Shown here piece after piece: positions 1 to 9,172 of a DNA stretch of 64,000 nt (positions are counted from its first letter, which is position 1; every line of letters starts with the position of its first letter). Source of the DNA: Levilactobacillus humaensis (GTDB lineage Bacteria > Bacillota > Bacilli > Lactobacillales > Lactobacillaceae); NCBI RefSeq assembly GCF_024345185.1, contig NZ_BROB01000002.1, positions 1-64,000 of the forward strand. Reading direction: 5' to 3'. The position numbers and the translations under genes were made by a program. The notes beneath the pieces are model-generated. The model was given only the letters and a program-made list of their open reading frames with translations. It made no database searches and was not told where the DNA came from.

Positions 1-512
1 TCCTTGGACTTTAAAACCCATGATCGTACCTGCTGGTACGATACTTCAAAGTGTTCAGCTGCCTGAGAGTAGGAATGTTTATCGACAGTGACGTATTCAA
101 CGATTGTAATTCGTTCTTCAAAAGTAGTCTTACGACTCATAATGCGGACCTGCTTTCTTGACGGCGTAGCCGTCAGAGCTTTATTGGTCCCATTATACTG
201 AAATTTTTTGATCCAGTCTTGAAGTTGCGTATAACTTCTAAGACCAAAGCGATCCTGAATGTCACGCAAGCTTCCTTCCTTATTCAAGTAAGCTGTTACG
301 GCTTGTAGCTTAAGTTCTGGACTATACCGAGTCCAGTTATTTCGTTCTTCTAAGCCATTGATCCCATCCTGCTTGTAAAATTTTTGCCAACTGGTAAAAG
401 TCTGACCACTAATGTTGAATAAGCCAAGATATGCTAACTTCGGTAAATCAGTTTTTGACAGGCCCTGAATAATATTTAGCTTTTCTGCGGCCGTGAATCT
501 AGTTCTAGGCAT
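1..512 (-). CDS. IS3-family transposase OrfA (partial)
   Basis: DNA-binding subunit of a two-component IS3/IS150-type transposase; the frame is open from ATG at 512 to the window edge, about 170 codons. Three successive helix-turn-helix-like blocks are visible: about residues 10-55 (ends KFYKQDGINGLEERN), 65-110 (SLRDIQDRFGLRSY) and 130-168 (SYSQAAEHFEVSYQQVRSW). This repeated layout is usual for OrfA proteins of the IS150 group. The SD GAGGGG sits 8 nt before the start and is itself part of an inverted repeat. The catalytic OrfB would lie beyond the left edge. The family call is from sequence pattern only. Confidence 0.85.
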   Translation of the reverse strand, partial: MPRTRFTAAEKLNIIQGLSKTDLPKLAYLGLFNISGQTFTSWQKFYKQDGINGLEERNNWTRYSPELKLQAVTAYLNKEGSLRDIQDRFGLRSYTQLQDWIKKFQYNGTNKALTATPSRKQVRIMSRKTTFEERITIVEYVTVDKHSYSQAAEHFEVSYQQVRSWVLKSK

Positions 513-520
513 AATAAAAT

Positions 521-573
521 CCCCTCAAGGTTGACAGATGAATTATACTTTTTCATCTGTCAACCTCAAGGGG
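521..573 (-). promoter_or_regulatory. IS promoter inside a hairpin that can mask the orfA SD
   Basis: Two 22-nt arms (521-542 and 552-573) pair at 20 of 22 positions around a 9-nt loop. On the minus strand a TATAAT (542-547) and a TTGAGG (564-569, 16-bp spacer) form a promoter whose transcript would begin after the first arm, so the hairpin cannot form. Read-through RNA from outside would contain both arms and bury the orfA SD GAGGGG (521-526). This is the outside-transcription protection logic known from several insertion sequences; its operation here is inferred. Confidence 0.6.
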
Positions 574-631
574 ACTATAGCAGGATTGTGCTCGAATAGA
601 TTTATTTATTTAACAGATAACCCTACAACAT

Positions 632-2264
632 TTAGTTGGCAGGCGCGTCCGTCAGAGACCACGTGATGACCCCGGCATAACCCGTGGCCCCACCCGCAGC
701 ATAGATATTCGGATTGGCGTCCAGGTAAACCCCCGCCGGCACGGAACTGCCATTGTAGGACTTACCATCTTGGTTCCAGCTCTTGGCGATGTCCGTCGAG
801 TTGCTGTCACGTTGACCAGAGGCCACAGAGACCTCGTTCCCGCTGTCTAGCTGGCTCTTGGTCCCGTTACCATCCTCGTAGACGATATGCCCACTGAGGG
901 CCCGATTACTGCCATCTGTGGAAGTCATCGGTGTGGCACTAGCCGTAACATACCAGGCCGAGCCCATTTCACGCGTATCCGAGATGTTAATCTGATAGTC
1001 ACCAGGAGCGTACAGCGTCTGTTGGCCAGGAACAGGCAAGGTTGCGCCATTCCCAAAGACCATATCGGTCATATCGCCGAACTGTAACTTCCCAGCACCA
1101 CGGGTCACAGAAATTGTGGCTGGCGTGGTTGAGGCGTTACCGTCGCTATCGGAGGCATTCATCGTGACGTCTTGCGTGCCACCAGCAACGGTTGCCTTAA
1201 GGCTGTCACCGTCAGTGGTGTCAAAGGCCAAGGTCGATGGCGTGGTGCCATCCGGCTTGGTGGCCGTCATGCCCGTTTGTGAGGCAATCCAGGTCGCAAT
1301 ATCTGACGAAGACTTGCCGGCAATGTGGGCATCCCAATCATCTGGTGAGATGGTTAGGGATGGGGGTGGCCGAGGTGATGGTTAGAGGGACGGTACTGGT
1401 GACATTAGCTGTACTAGATTTCGAATCCCCTTCATCATTACTTTCAGTAACTTTCACACTGTCCGTAGCGCCTAAACTCTTCAAACTAGCTCCTAATGGA
1501 ATCGTATAAGCCCCATCAGAACCAGAACTGGCAGTAGTGGAATAAACTTTACCGTTCAAGGTAACCGAAACGGTCGAACTTGGTTCTGCCGTTCCACTAA
1601 TACTCGTATCACTAGACGACAGGTTGGAAACCCCGTTGGTATCTGTCCCCGAAGTTGGTGTGATCAGGACATCTTTTAAGGTTGTCGCAGCCAATTTATC
1701 CGCCGTGATTTGTCCACCAAAGTACGGGCGAGGATCATCATAAGAATTCTGCATCGTATATCTCAATCCAACATAAAGTGGTAAATCATGCGCCAGATCT
1801 GACAGATCGACTGTCATTTCCTGGTAAGTATTCGGTGGCGTAAACTTTTTGCTTGCAGAAGACATCATGTTAACTGGCGAATTCGTCGTCACGGTCCCAC
1901 CGCCGTCAGTCATGATATCAGCGTACACATTTCCGAAAGTCCCACCGTTTTTTTCGGTCATGTAACTACCATAGAGGACCCAAATTTTAGTGGTCTTGGT
2001 AGTTACACGTCCAGTTGCCGAAAGATTGTTGGCTCGAATATCAAGAATCGATGGATAATACCCCAGCGAGGTATAACCATCCTCAATATTAGGAACCGTC
2101 GTCCAAGTCGTCTTATTCGGAATATAAACGTTCCCATCCATGGAAACCACAGATGAACCGGCAGGAATGGTAGCAGCAGCTTCTGCCATTCGAATTCCAG
2201 TCAACCCCAGGAAAGTCACAGTCAGGAGCAAACCAAGCTGGAGTAAAAGTTTCTTTAGCTTCAT
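632..2264 (-). pseudogene. WxL-domain cell-surface protein, frameshifted
   Basis: Last gene of the WxL operon, beginning 6 bp after the LPQTN gene. The first part (2264 to stop at 1338, 308 aa) has a signal peptide (residues 1-30), a beta-rich region of lectin/adhesin appearance (about 32-190) and a bacterial Ig-like domain (about 195-290). The reading then shifts frame in a run of five G (plus strand about 1360-1364). The other frame continues through TISPDDWDAHIAGK and into a complete WxL domain ending at 632 (visible as a 212-aa frame from 1270), with the motifs WYVTA and ITWSLTDAP. One base fewer in the G run would give a single protein of about 543 aa. The break could be a true mutation, phase variation or a sequencing error. 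If intact, the product would attach non-covalently to peptidoglycan through the WxL domain. Confidence 0.8.
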
Positions 2265-2270
2265 CGCAAC

Positions 2271-2687
2271 TTACCCCCTCTCTCTGAGTAAACGGGCTTG
2301 ACGATAAATCAGCGCTAATAACATCAAAACAATTAACAAGAGAAAACCGACCATAGATACTAACAATGCTTGAACTTCATTCGTTTGTGGCAACTTACCC
2401 GCAATCACATCCGCGGCAGCCGATCTAACCAAGACACCCGTGCTGGGTTTAGTCTTTGTCTTGGTAACAGTTGGCTTTTTAGCACTTGGAATCTTAGGAT
2501 CAACCAGTGCTCCCGAGCTTCCATTATGGACAGTCGGCTTGGCATTGGGATTAGGCGTAAACGTAATCCCGGCCTCCGTTCGCCCAGTATGATACACGTC
2601 CAAGGCGAGCGCTGGTGTGCTTGCGCCCAGTCCCAGTACTAGAGTAAGCACCAGGACAACTCTCAAAATTAGCTTTTTCACAACCAA
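2271..2687 (-). CDS. small LPXTG-type cell-wall-anchored protein of WxL operon
   Basis: A 138-aa exported protein: signal peptide (1-29, ending ALAL), a short extracellular segment rich in Lys/Pro/Thr, then the sorting signal LPQTN near residue 100, a hydrophobic helix (about 106-127) and a positive tail (RQARLLRERG). LPQTN is a variant sortase motif common in the small anchored proteins encoded with WxL and DUF916 genes. It starts 15 bp after the DUF916/DUF3324 gene and ends 6 bp before the large WxL gene, so the three are surely co-transcribed. The specific role of these small proteins is unknown. Confidence 0.8.
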   Translation of the reverse strand: MVVKKLILRVVLVLTLVLGLGASTPALALDVYHTGRTEAGITFTPNPNAKPTVHNGSSGALVDPKIPSAKKPTVTKTKTKPSTGVLVRSAAADVIAGKLPQTNEVQALLVSMVGFLLLIVLMLLALIYRQARLLRERG

Positions 2688-2702
2688 CGCCCTCCTTTTT
2701 TA

Positions 2703-3767
2703 CTACTTTGCTTTATCCTCATCTTCATCATCCCGACGTCGTCTCCGAATCAAGTAGATAATCAAGAGAATTAATAGAACCAGAATCAACATCGCCAAAG
2801 CGCCAAGTGCAATCAGTAACCAAATATTTAAGCCTTGATTGTCGACTGAGTCATGATTCAACTTGTCAGCTTGCGCCTTGGTAATGGTGAAGTCACGATC
2901 AAAAATCCAATCACGTTCCGTATTTTTTACTACCATGTGCAAGTGATAATTGCCGGCCTTCAGTGGCTTTTCCCCAAACAACATTGGGTACTTAAACACT
3001 GAATTAGGGGCCATTTGCTTATTGGTTTCTTTCATGTGCATGACGGTTTGATTACTATCACGATTGGTAATCGTGGTATTCATCTTAAGGTTAGGAATGA
3101 TCACTGCCGACGTATTTCGTAGGTTGGCAGTAACTGCTTGGTGCCCGTTACTTAACGTGGCCCCAACCTTACCTAGGGTCATAACCGCAGCCGGTGCGTG
3201 ACCTAAACTATACTTCATCCCTAAAACGTAGGAATATTCACTCTTGATATTAGTGGCACCCTTAACCTTACCGGTAACCTTAGTATCTAAACGTTTAAAG
3301 TACCAGCCACCCAAGATAACGCCCTGCATGGAAGTCTTAGGTACCTTAACATCGGCCGTAACGACCTTAGATTGACCAGCAGGAATCGTCAATGTCTTCT
3401 TACCCTGAATCCGACTAATATCGCTCATCTTATAACGCAATGAGGCGTCAAAGTATTTGGCATTGTTGACGTAATCAATAGTTCCGGTTGGATTCGTCCA
3501 TGCTGTATGAATTGCCGTCTTAACGGTCACATCATCATTAGAGATATTGTTGATCCGAACCTTTAATGTCTCGGTTTGCCCGGATTTCATTTTTAAATCG
3601 AAAAAGGAATTTTCCTTGTTAATCTGATTTTTTGGAATAACCGGTGTGATATTATATCCAACATTGTTCTGAGTCCCATCAGCTTGCGCTTGCGCGGGCT
3701 TCAGTCCACCAAAAATCAATCCCAACAGCAACAATAATCCCAACTGAACTCTCTTAAAAACCTGCAT
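2703..3767 (-). CDS. DUF916/DUF3324 WxL-interacting protein
   Basis: A 354-aa membrane-anchored surface protein. Signal peptide at residues 1-27 (ends AQA); DUF916 domain about 38-155 (FFDLKMKSGQTETLKVRI); DUF3324 domain about 165-300 (GVILGGWYFKRLDTK); one membrane helix about 313-338; then a charged cytoplasmic tail RRRRRDDEDEDK. In characterised enterococcal WxL loci such proteins bind WxL proteins and host matrix or peptidoglycan. Here it follows the short WxL gene after a terminator-like hairpin and leads the three-gene tail of the operon. Confidence 0.9.
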   Translation of the reverse strand: MQVFKRVQLGLLLLLGLIFGGLKPAQAQADGTQNNVGYNITPVIPKNQINKENSFFDLKMKSGQTETLKVRINNISNDDVTVKTAIHTAWTNPTGTIDYVNNAKYFDASLRYKMSDISRIQGKKTLTIPAGQSKVVTADVKVPKTSMQGVILGGWYFKRLDTKVTGKVKGATNIKSEYSYVLGMKYSLGHAPAAVMTLGKVGATLSNGHQAVTANLRNTSAVIIPNLKMNTTITNRDSNQTVMHMKETNKQMAPNSVFKYPMLFGEKPLKAGNYHLHMVVKNTERDWIFDRDFTITKAQADKLNHDSVDNQGLNIWLLIALGALAMLILVLLILLIIYLIRRRRRDDEDEDKAK

Positions 3768-3840
3768 TGTTACTTACACCCCTGCCTACCAATCTTTTTG
3801 TCGTACTATTACTAACCTCATAGTACCACTATATGTAATG

Positions 3841-3877
3841 AAAAAAGGTGCTCATCTTTTAATCAATGGACACCTTT
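3841..3877 (-). terminator. hairpin between WxL gene and downstream operon genes
   Basis: Arms AAAGGTG / CACCTTT with a further CAT/ATG pairing, followed on the minus strand by a run of six T. It probably attenuates transcription so that the first WxL protein is made in excess of the downstream proteins. Confidence 0.7.
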
Positions 3878-3891
3878 CCTCGTAATTTTTA

Positions 3892-4644
3892 TTATGCTTC
3901 AGGAGTCGAAGCTAATGTCCAGTTTAAATTACCAGAGTAGGTCGTTGAATCACCAGTTACAGTAACGTTTGCTGGAATGTTGCTTAAGGAAATGTTACTT
4001 GGATCCAACTGGAAGGCAGTAGAACCAGCACCAGAACCCTTAGCAGCGTTGTAAACATCTACAGCAGAGCCACTACCCAAGACTGGGGCAGCATTTTCTT
4101 GGGTGATACCATCTGCACTAACAGAGTTGGTAACAGCTAAACCACTCTTAGCGTTAAAGTTCAAAACGGCACCAGTTAAGTTGTTCGTACCATCTGTGAA
4201 GTTGTCAGCACTTAATTGAACCTTCCAACCGGCGTTCGTAGCACGCGTGTCAGAAACTTCGGTAACGAAGTTAGGATTTGCAGTTGTACCAGCAAACGTC
4301 GTTGTACTGATGCTACCAGACTTACCATCTGAATTAGTCGCAGCAGTAAATGATTGCTTGTTAGAAGTTGAAGTTTCATGAGTTCCGAAGTCAAGAGTCT
4401 TAGTAACGTATAAGAAAGTTAAGTCGCCACTTGGTGTAGTCCCACCATTGTCACCAGGAGTCGTCGAAGGCGTACCTGGATTAGCAGGGTCAACTGGCGT
4501 CGTAACAGGTTCTGGCTTTGTAAAGGTTACGGAACCCTTAGTTGTACCTGTAGAACTTGCTGCATCCGCATTGGCAACAACTGGTGCAATGCTTCCTAAT
4601 AATAATGCACTTGCTAATAAAATACTGCTTACTGTCTTCTTCAT
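3892..4644 (-). CDS. WxL-domain cell-surface protein
   Basis: First gene of the WxL operon, 250 aa. Signal peptide (residues 1-28, ends ANADA), a Thr/Pro/Gly linker (about 45-75) and a C-terminal WxL domain (about 75-250) with both diagnostic motifs: AGWKVQLSADNF and the terminal LNWTLASTPEA. Such proteins bind peptidoglycan non-covalently on the cell surface. SD AAGGAG is 11 nt before ATG. Composition is AT-richer and more codon-biased than its neighbours, as usual for an abundant surface protein. A strong promoter lies about 180 bp upstream, followed by a long structured leader. Confidence 0.92.
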   Translation of the reverse strand: MKKTVSSILLASALLLGSIAPVVANADAASSTGTTKGSVTFTKPEPVTTPVDPANPGTPSTTPGDNGGTTPSGDLTFLYVTKTLDFGTHETSTSNKQSFTAATNSDGKSGSISTTTFAGTTANPNFVTEVSDTRATNAGWKVQLSADNFTDGTNNLTGAVLNFNAKSGLAVTNSVSADGITQENAAPVLGSGSAVDVYNAAKGSGAGSTAFQLDPSNISLSNIPANVTVTGDSTTYSGNLNWTLASTPEA

Positions 4645-4651
4645 AATCTAA

Positions 4652-4850
4652 TGCACTCCTTTTAATCTGCTGTGGATTCCCAAAACACTGTGACACCGAA
4701 TAGCCTGTGCGGCCAGAAACTAGTCAAGAATCATTAGTGATTCCCATAATTGTTCTGGTCACCCCAGAAACGACAACCTCCCTAGACGGTTGTTACGCTT
4801 CTCTAAATATGTAACAAGGTCATTATAGCTCCGATAAGTCAACTTGTAAA
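4652..4850 (-). promoter_or_regulatory. promoter and long structured leader of WxL operon
   Basis: Minus-strand -35 TTTACA (4845-4850) and -10 TATAAT (4822-4827) with an exact 17-bp spacer. Transcription would begin near 4815, leaving a leader of about 170 nt. The leader contains three small hairpins: CAACC/GGTTG near 4779-4797, TTCTGG/CCAGAA near 4752-4770, and GAATCAct/AgTGATTC near 4729-4744. This may stabilise the mRNA or regulate it; I match it to no known riboswitch. Confidence 0.65.
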
Positions 4851-4859
4851 CAATTATTT

Positions 4860-5236
4860 GTCTAAAATGTAAAGAAATATTGGACATTTTTTAAAAGACA
4901 CGCATCCCCGGCATGGCGGTATTTATGGCTATTCTAAGAGACCAATTTTTACACCCTATAAACTGTATTTTATAACCATACAGATAAAGTGTGTGAGCAA
5001 ATTTTACCGCAATATGGCCTCAATCGTTGACCCCTGTAGGCTTTCGTTTACTCTTTGTTAGTGAAATTTTAAATAAATGATATCGATTTTTCTAAAAATA
5101 TCATGATTTACAGTATTAATATCATTAATTTGGAACGAATTTGGCAGTCGCTTTTCCCACTAAAACGAGCGATTAATTGCCAAATATATTTAATTTAAAA
5201 CTTGATAATATTTTTTGTTTTTCTTTATATTGGTGA
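4860..5236. other. AT-rich intergenic stretch, no gene seen
   Basis: Very AT-rich compared with flanking genes, no open frame with a ribosome binding site, and no member of the two repeat families. Possibly UP-element or regulatory DNA for the WxL promoter. Confidence 0.4.
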
Positions 5237-5239
5237 CAA

Positions 5240-5276
5240 AAAGGGCGACATGGAACATTTAATTCCATACCGCCCT
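5240..5276 (-). terminator. terminator of the zinc-motif gene
   Basis: Stem GGGCGnnATGGAA / TTCCATnnCGCCC around a 7-nt loop, followed on the minus strand by TTTTTG. It lies 26 bp past the stop of the gene ending at 5303. Confidence 0.8.
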
Positions 5277-5302
5277 CATTTTAACCGTAATTTTAATTGT
5301 AC

Positions 5303-6832
5303 TTATTTCATCAAGTCACGCAGTAAAGCTTGCGTTGCATCCTGTCGCCGTTCTTCACGGTCCCGCTGGCGCAAATAATACTGATGTAACGCCGACAGCG
5401 TGATGGCATCATCTGCCGCGGGCAAGGCGTACAACCGGCGATACGCCGTCTGTACGGCCGCAAAGTCTGACTTCCCCGCCGTTAGGTGTCGCAACTGACT
5501 GGGTGTCACGTGATTCTTTCTGGCCGGCACCCAGCCTTGTTGCGGTTGGGGCGCCAGTCGTTCCGTGAAAGCCTCCGTCAATTCGGTTGGCCAACTCGTG
5601 GGCAATGACTTACCAGCCTCTAGCTCAGCACGAAGTGTCTCACAATCGGTGAATACCTGCGCCGGGACTTGCTGCCCTTCCCAAGGATCACGCAAAAGTT
5701 GCAACCGTTCGTGACGTTCTGCCGGTGCTAACTCAAAGCCAATCGCCACATTAAACAGATCGTCAACCCAATCCCGTTGGCGTTGCTTTGCCCGAAAACG
5801 CACGCGACGATTCAAATCGGCCACCAGATAACGCGGTACAATCTGTAAACGCGCCGCCGCAATCTTGCCACTGCGGTCGAACTCCGTGGCCATGACCCCT
5901 AATTGGTAGGAGTTGACTAACTTCTTCAACGATCGTGGTTGGTCGATCCCAGCTAACTGTGACTTGAACTCGGCTAACGGTAAATGCTGAACAATTAATT
6001 CGGCCACCGTCGCCACGTAATCACGGTAGGGTTGTGATGCTCGCAGTTCTTGCACCGCGGCACTTTCCTGCGTCTCGGCAGACTTCCAAGCGGCGGCCGC
6101 CGCCTCACGTTCGGCCCGTTGCTTGGCGACTTCATCCTGCTGCACTTGTTGCTGAGCCAACGCCTGCGTCGCTTCCTGATCCAATTCGGTCAGTTGCGTA
6201 TATTCGGTTAAGTAAGGGGTCAATTCTGCTTGCGGTAACCGACGCTGGCGATGTTTCAGGTAACCATCGACTGTCGTCTGCGTTCCCCGGCGCACCCACC
6301 GATGACGACCGTGTTGGGCCTGTGGCAGGTTCGACAGAGCCGTTTGGTCCCACAGAATCTCTGGGACTTGCGGATAGTGTGCCGTCAGATCATCATACTG
6401 GGCAACGGCGTGGAAGTTATCCTCAGTGGTGATTGCCATCAGGTACTGCATCTCATCACTCATGAACTTCTTGACGCACTCCGAGCCCACCACGATCTCC
6501 TGGCCATCCGTGCGCAACACGACGTGGTATTCGTAGCGCACCGGCTTGTGGCACAACGCACAGTGAGTCCAGTCCGTCCGGTGCTCGCTGGCATTAATCG
6601 CATAGGGTAAACGAGCCAATAGCTTCCAGACGCTACTCCCTTGCAGGAGCCACTCCACTCGCTGATCCGTCAACAGATCTCGGGCCGACCGCGTCAGAAA
6701 GTCACTGGTCGTTTTGACCGTTGGATGTTCCCGCAATAGCGGCATGACGCGCGTCAGGTCCGGTAGCTGGAGTGCGGGCTGACTGAGCTGGAGAAAGCGA
6801 TTTTCGGCAGGTGTGAGGAGTGTGGTGGTCAT
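5303..6832 (-). CDS. protein of unknown function with Cys zinc-binding motif
   Basis: A 509-aa soluble protein I do not recognise. Around residues 90-125 it has CALCHKPVRYEYHVV and then VGSECVKKF, a CxxC...C pattern suggesting a treble-clef or ribbon-type zinc site in which a histidine could be the fourth ligand. Residues about 205-260 are Ala/Gln/Glu-rich and probably coiled coil. The rest is rich in Gln, Arg and Leu without a familiar motif. No signal peptide or membrane helix. It follows the UvrA-like gene by 75 bp on the same strand and may share its transcript, so a nucleic-acid-related role is possible, but that is context only. SD AAGGGAAG precedes the ATG. Confidence 0.7.
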   Translation of the reverse strand: MTTTLLTPAENRFLQLSQPALQLPDLTRVMPLLREHPTVKTTSDFLTRSARDLLTDQRVEWLLQGSSVWKLLARLPYAINASEHRTDWTHCALCHKPVRYEYHVVLRTDGQEIVVGSECVKKFMSDEMQYLMAITTEDNFHAVAQYDDLTAHYPQVPEILWDQTALSNLPQAQHGRHRWVRRGTQTTVDGYLKHRQRRLPQAELTPYLTEYTQLTELDQEATQALAQQQVQQDEVAKQRAEREAAAAAWKSAETQESAAVQELRASQPYRDYVATVAELIVQHLPLAEFKSQLAGIDQPRSLKKLVNSYQLGVMATEFDRSGKIAAARLQIVPRYLVADLNRRVRFRAKQRQRDWVDDLFNVAIGFELAPAERHERLQLLRDPWEGQQVPAQVFTDCETLRAELEAGKSLPTSWPTELTEAFTERLAPQPQQGWVPARKNHVTPSQLRHLTAGKSDFAAVQTAYRRLYALPAADDAITLSALHQYYLRQRDREERRQDATQALLRDLMK

Positions 6833-6907
6833 GCGGATCTTCCCTTCGTTTCAAAAATTCAGTTCTCCTAGCATACCATAGTTATCGAAAATGGGGAACG
6901 TACGTTT

Positions 6908-9172
6908 TTAGTTCTCGTTGATCCATTCCCGCAACGCTACCCCAGTTCGTGAGTCGGCCACGGCGACCGAGCCCCGCGGGGTGCCGCTGTACTGGATGTG
7001 CCCACCGTAACGACCGGCATCCGGTCCGACGTCAATCAACCAGTCGGCCTGACTAATCACGGCCAGGTTGTGTTCGATGATAATCAAGGAATTTCCGGCC
7101 GCCACTAAGGCGTTGAATAATGTCATTAGTCGTGCGGTATCCTTTAAATGCAACCCGGCCGTGGGTTCGTCTAAGAGGTAAACCGTCCCCTGCTTACCGA
7201 GTTCGACAGCTAGCTTCAACCGTTGTAATTCCCCACCGGACAGCGTAGTCAAGGGTTGCGCCAGGGTCAAATAACCCAGGCCAACCTTATCCATGTTGGC
7301 CAATTGGGCCGCAATCTTGGGCGTAGCCGCGAAGAATGCAGCGGCCGCCGTGACAGACATCTGGAGCACCTCGGCAATCGTCTTATCCTGATAGCGATAC
7401 TGGAGGGCTTTCTCACTGTAGCGTTTGCCGTGACAGAGTTCGCAAGTCTGCACGACCGGGTCCATGAACGCCATGTTGGTGATCGTGACCCCTTTCCCCT
7501 TACACCGCGGGCAGGCCCCCTTGCCGTTATAGCTGAAGAGGCTGGTGCCGACGCGACCATTGGCATCGCTAAAGAGTTTCCGAATCCCGTCCAAAATCCC
7601 GAGATAGGTGGCGGAGGTCGATCGGATATTGATGCCGACCGGTGCCTGCGCCAGATCGATGTAGTCACCCGTCAACTTGGCCTTTAAGGCCGTGACCAGT
7701 GACGACTTCCCAGAACCGGCGACCCCCGAAATGACGGTCATGACGCCAAGCGGGACGTCCACGTTGACGTCTTGCAAATTATTCTGGGTCACGTGACGTA
7801 ATTCTAACTGACCGGTTGGCTGGCGTTCCGGGCCCCAATGATGGGCTTGACGCAACCAATCACCCGTCAACGTGTCGGAAGCTAGCAAATCTTGATAGGT
7901 CCCCGTAAAGGTAATTTGACCACCACCCTGACCGGCCAGCGGTCCCATTTCGACCACGTAATCGGCAAAGCTGATCATGGCCGGATTGTGCTCGACCACC
8001 AGAATGGTATTGCCCTTATCCTTCAACTTGGTGAGGGCCTGGCGAATCAGCTGAATGTCATGCGGATGCAAGCCCACGCTGGGTTCATCTAAGATGTAGA
8101 CCATATCGACCAACGCACTGGTTAGGTATTTGGCAATCTTAATCCGTTGGGCTTCCCCACCAGACAGGGAGCTGGTACCCCGATCTAAGGTCAGATAACC
8201 CAGGCCGATGTCAACCAGCGACTGAATCTTGGTGCTAAGTTCGCGCACAACGTCGGTGGCCAATGGTTCGGTGATGCCCTGCAGGAAACGCAAGACATGG
8301 TTGAGATCCATCGCACTGACGTCGGCGATGTTGACGCCGTTGATGTGCACCGTCAGCACCTCTGGCTTCAACCGAGTGCCGTGACAAACGGGACATGGCT
8401 TGCGGGTTACGATTTCGGCAATGGCCTCGCGGTGGTGTTCGGCCTCCTTCTTGCCGATAACCGACCGGCGAATCCGCGGCACGACCCCTTCATACAGGGC
8501 CGTCCGGGGAAACCCTTCACCGGGATGTGCCAGCTTCTGTTGGGGCACGTGCATCAAGAGATCATATTCTTCAGCGGTGTAATCCTTGATGGGTTTGTCG
8601 TCGTCAAAGAGGCCACTGGTGGCGTATCGTCGCCAACGCCAGGTATCGGGACCGAAGCTGACAAAGGTAATCGCCCCTTCGTTCAGTGACTTCTCAGGGT
8701 CAATCAGCTTGCTCTCGTCAATGTCGTCCACGTAACCCAACCCTTGGCAGGACGGACACATTCCCTGTGGTAGGTTGAAGGAGAAGCTGTCGGAGTAGCC
8801 GATAAATGGCTTCCCAATTCGCGAAAATAACAAACGCATTAACGAATAGATCCCCGTGTAAGTTGCCAGTGTCGAGCGCGCATTCTTCCCCAACCGTTGT
8901 TGTGCAATCACAATGGCCACGGGTAGGTGTTCGATATCCTGAACGTGGGGCTGGCCAAATTTTGGTAAGTATTGTTGCGTGAAACTCGGAAAGGTCTCGT
9001 TGAGTTCTCGGCGAGAGGCTGCGGCGATCGTGTCGAATACCAGTGACGACTTGCCCGACCCAGACAGCCCGACAAAAACGGTCGTCTGATATTTGGGCAC
9101 CTTTAAACTCACATGCTTCAGATTGTTTTGCGTGGCATCTTTAATTTCAATGTATCCCTGTTCAAATGGCAT
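6908..9172 (-). CDS. UvrA-like ABC ATPase, short form
   Basis: A 754-aa homologue of excinuclease subunit A, about 190 residues shorter than housekeeping UvrA (usually about 940). Both ATPase halves are present: Walker A GLSGSGKSS (residues 35-43) and GVAGSGKSS, signatures LSGGEAQRIKIA and LSGGELQRLKLA, and Walker B VYILDEPSVGLH and VYLLDEPTAGLH. Zinc motifs CPSCQGLGY, CPVCHG, CPRCKGKG and CELCHGK are kept. The shortness is consistent with loss of the UvrB-interaction insert, as in UvrA2/drug-resistance-type paralogues. Such proteins are linked to protection from DNA-binding drugs; the exact substrate here is unknown. It is divergent from the YagU-like gene. Confidence 0.88.
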   Translation of the reverse strand: MPFEQGYIEIKDATQNNLKHVSLKVPKYQTTVFVGLSGSGKSSLVFDTIAAASRRELNETFPSFTQQYLPKFGQPHVQDIEHLPVAIVIAQQRLGKNARSTLATYTGIYSLMRLLFSRIGKPFIGYSDSFSFNLPQGMCPSCQGLGYVDDIDESKLIDPEKSLNEGAITFVSFGPDTWRWRRYATSGLFDDDKPIKDYTAEEYDLLMHVPQQKLAHPGEGFPRTALYEGVVPRIRRSVIGKKEAEHHREAIAEIVTRKPCPVCHGTRLKPEVLTVHINGVNIADVSAMDLNHVLRFLQGITEPLATDVVRELSTKIQSLVDIGLGYLTLDRGTSSLSGGEAQRIKIAKYLTSALVDMVYILDEPSVGLHPHDIQLIRQALTKLKDKGNTILVVEHNPAMISFADYVVEMGPLAGQGGGQITFTGTYQDLLASDTLTGDWLRQAHHWGPERQPTGQLELRHVTQNNLQDVNVDVPLGVMTVISGVAGSGKSSLVTALKAKLTGDYIDLAQAPVGINIRSTSATYLGILDGIRKLFSDANGRVGTSLFSYNGKGACPRCKGKGVTITNMAFMDPVVQTCELCHGKRYSEKALQYRYQDKTIAEVLQMSVTAAAAFFAATPKIAAQLANMDKVGLGYLTLAQPLTTLSGGELQRLKLAVELGKQGTVYLLDEPTAGLHLKDTARLMTLFNALVAAGNSLIIIEHNLAVISQADWLIDVGPDAGRYGGHIQYSGTPRGSVAVADSRTGVALREWINEN

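Larger units (their letters stand above)
1..575 (-). mobile_element. IS3-type insertion sequence, one end only
   Basis: The left edge of the window cuts an IS3/IS150-type element. What is visible is the orfA gene, its promoter and a subterminal hairpin. The outer boundary is not resolved: no second copy or target duplication is in the window, so the end given (the outer foot of the hairpin) is approximate. It lies about 60 bp past the last codon of the WxL operon, a typical safe insertion site. Its AT-rich codon use contrasts with the GC-rich host genes, in keeping with acquisition. Confidence 0.8.
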
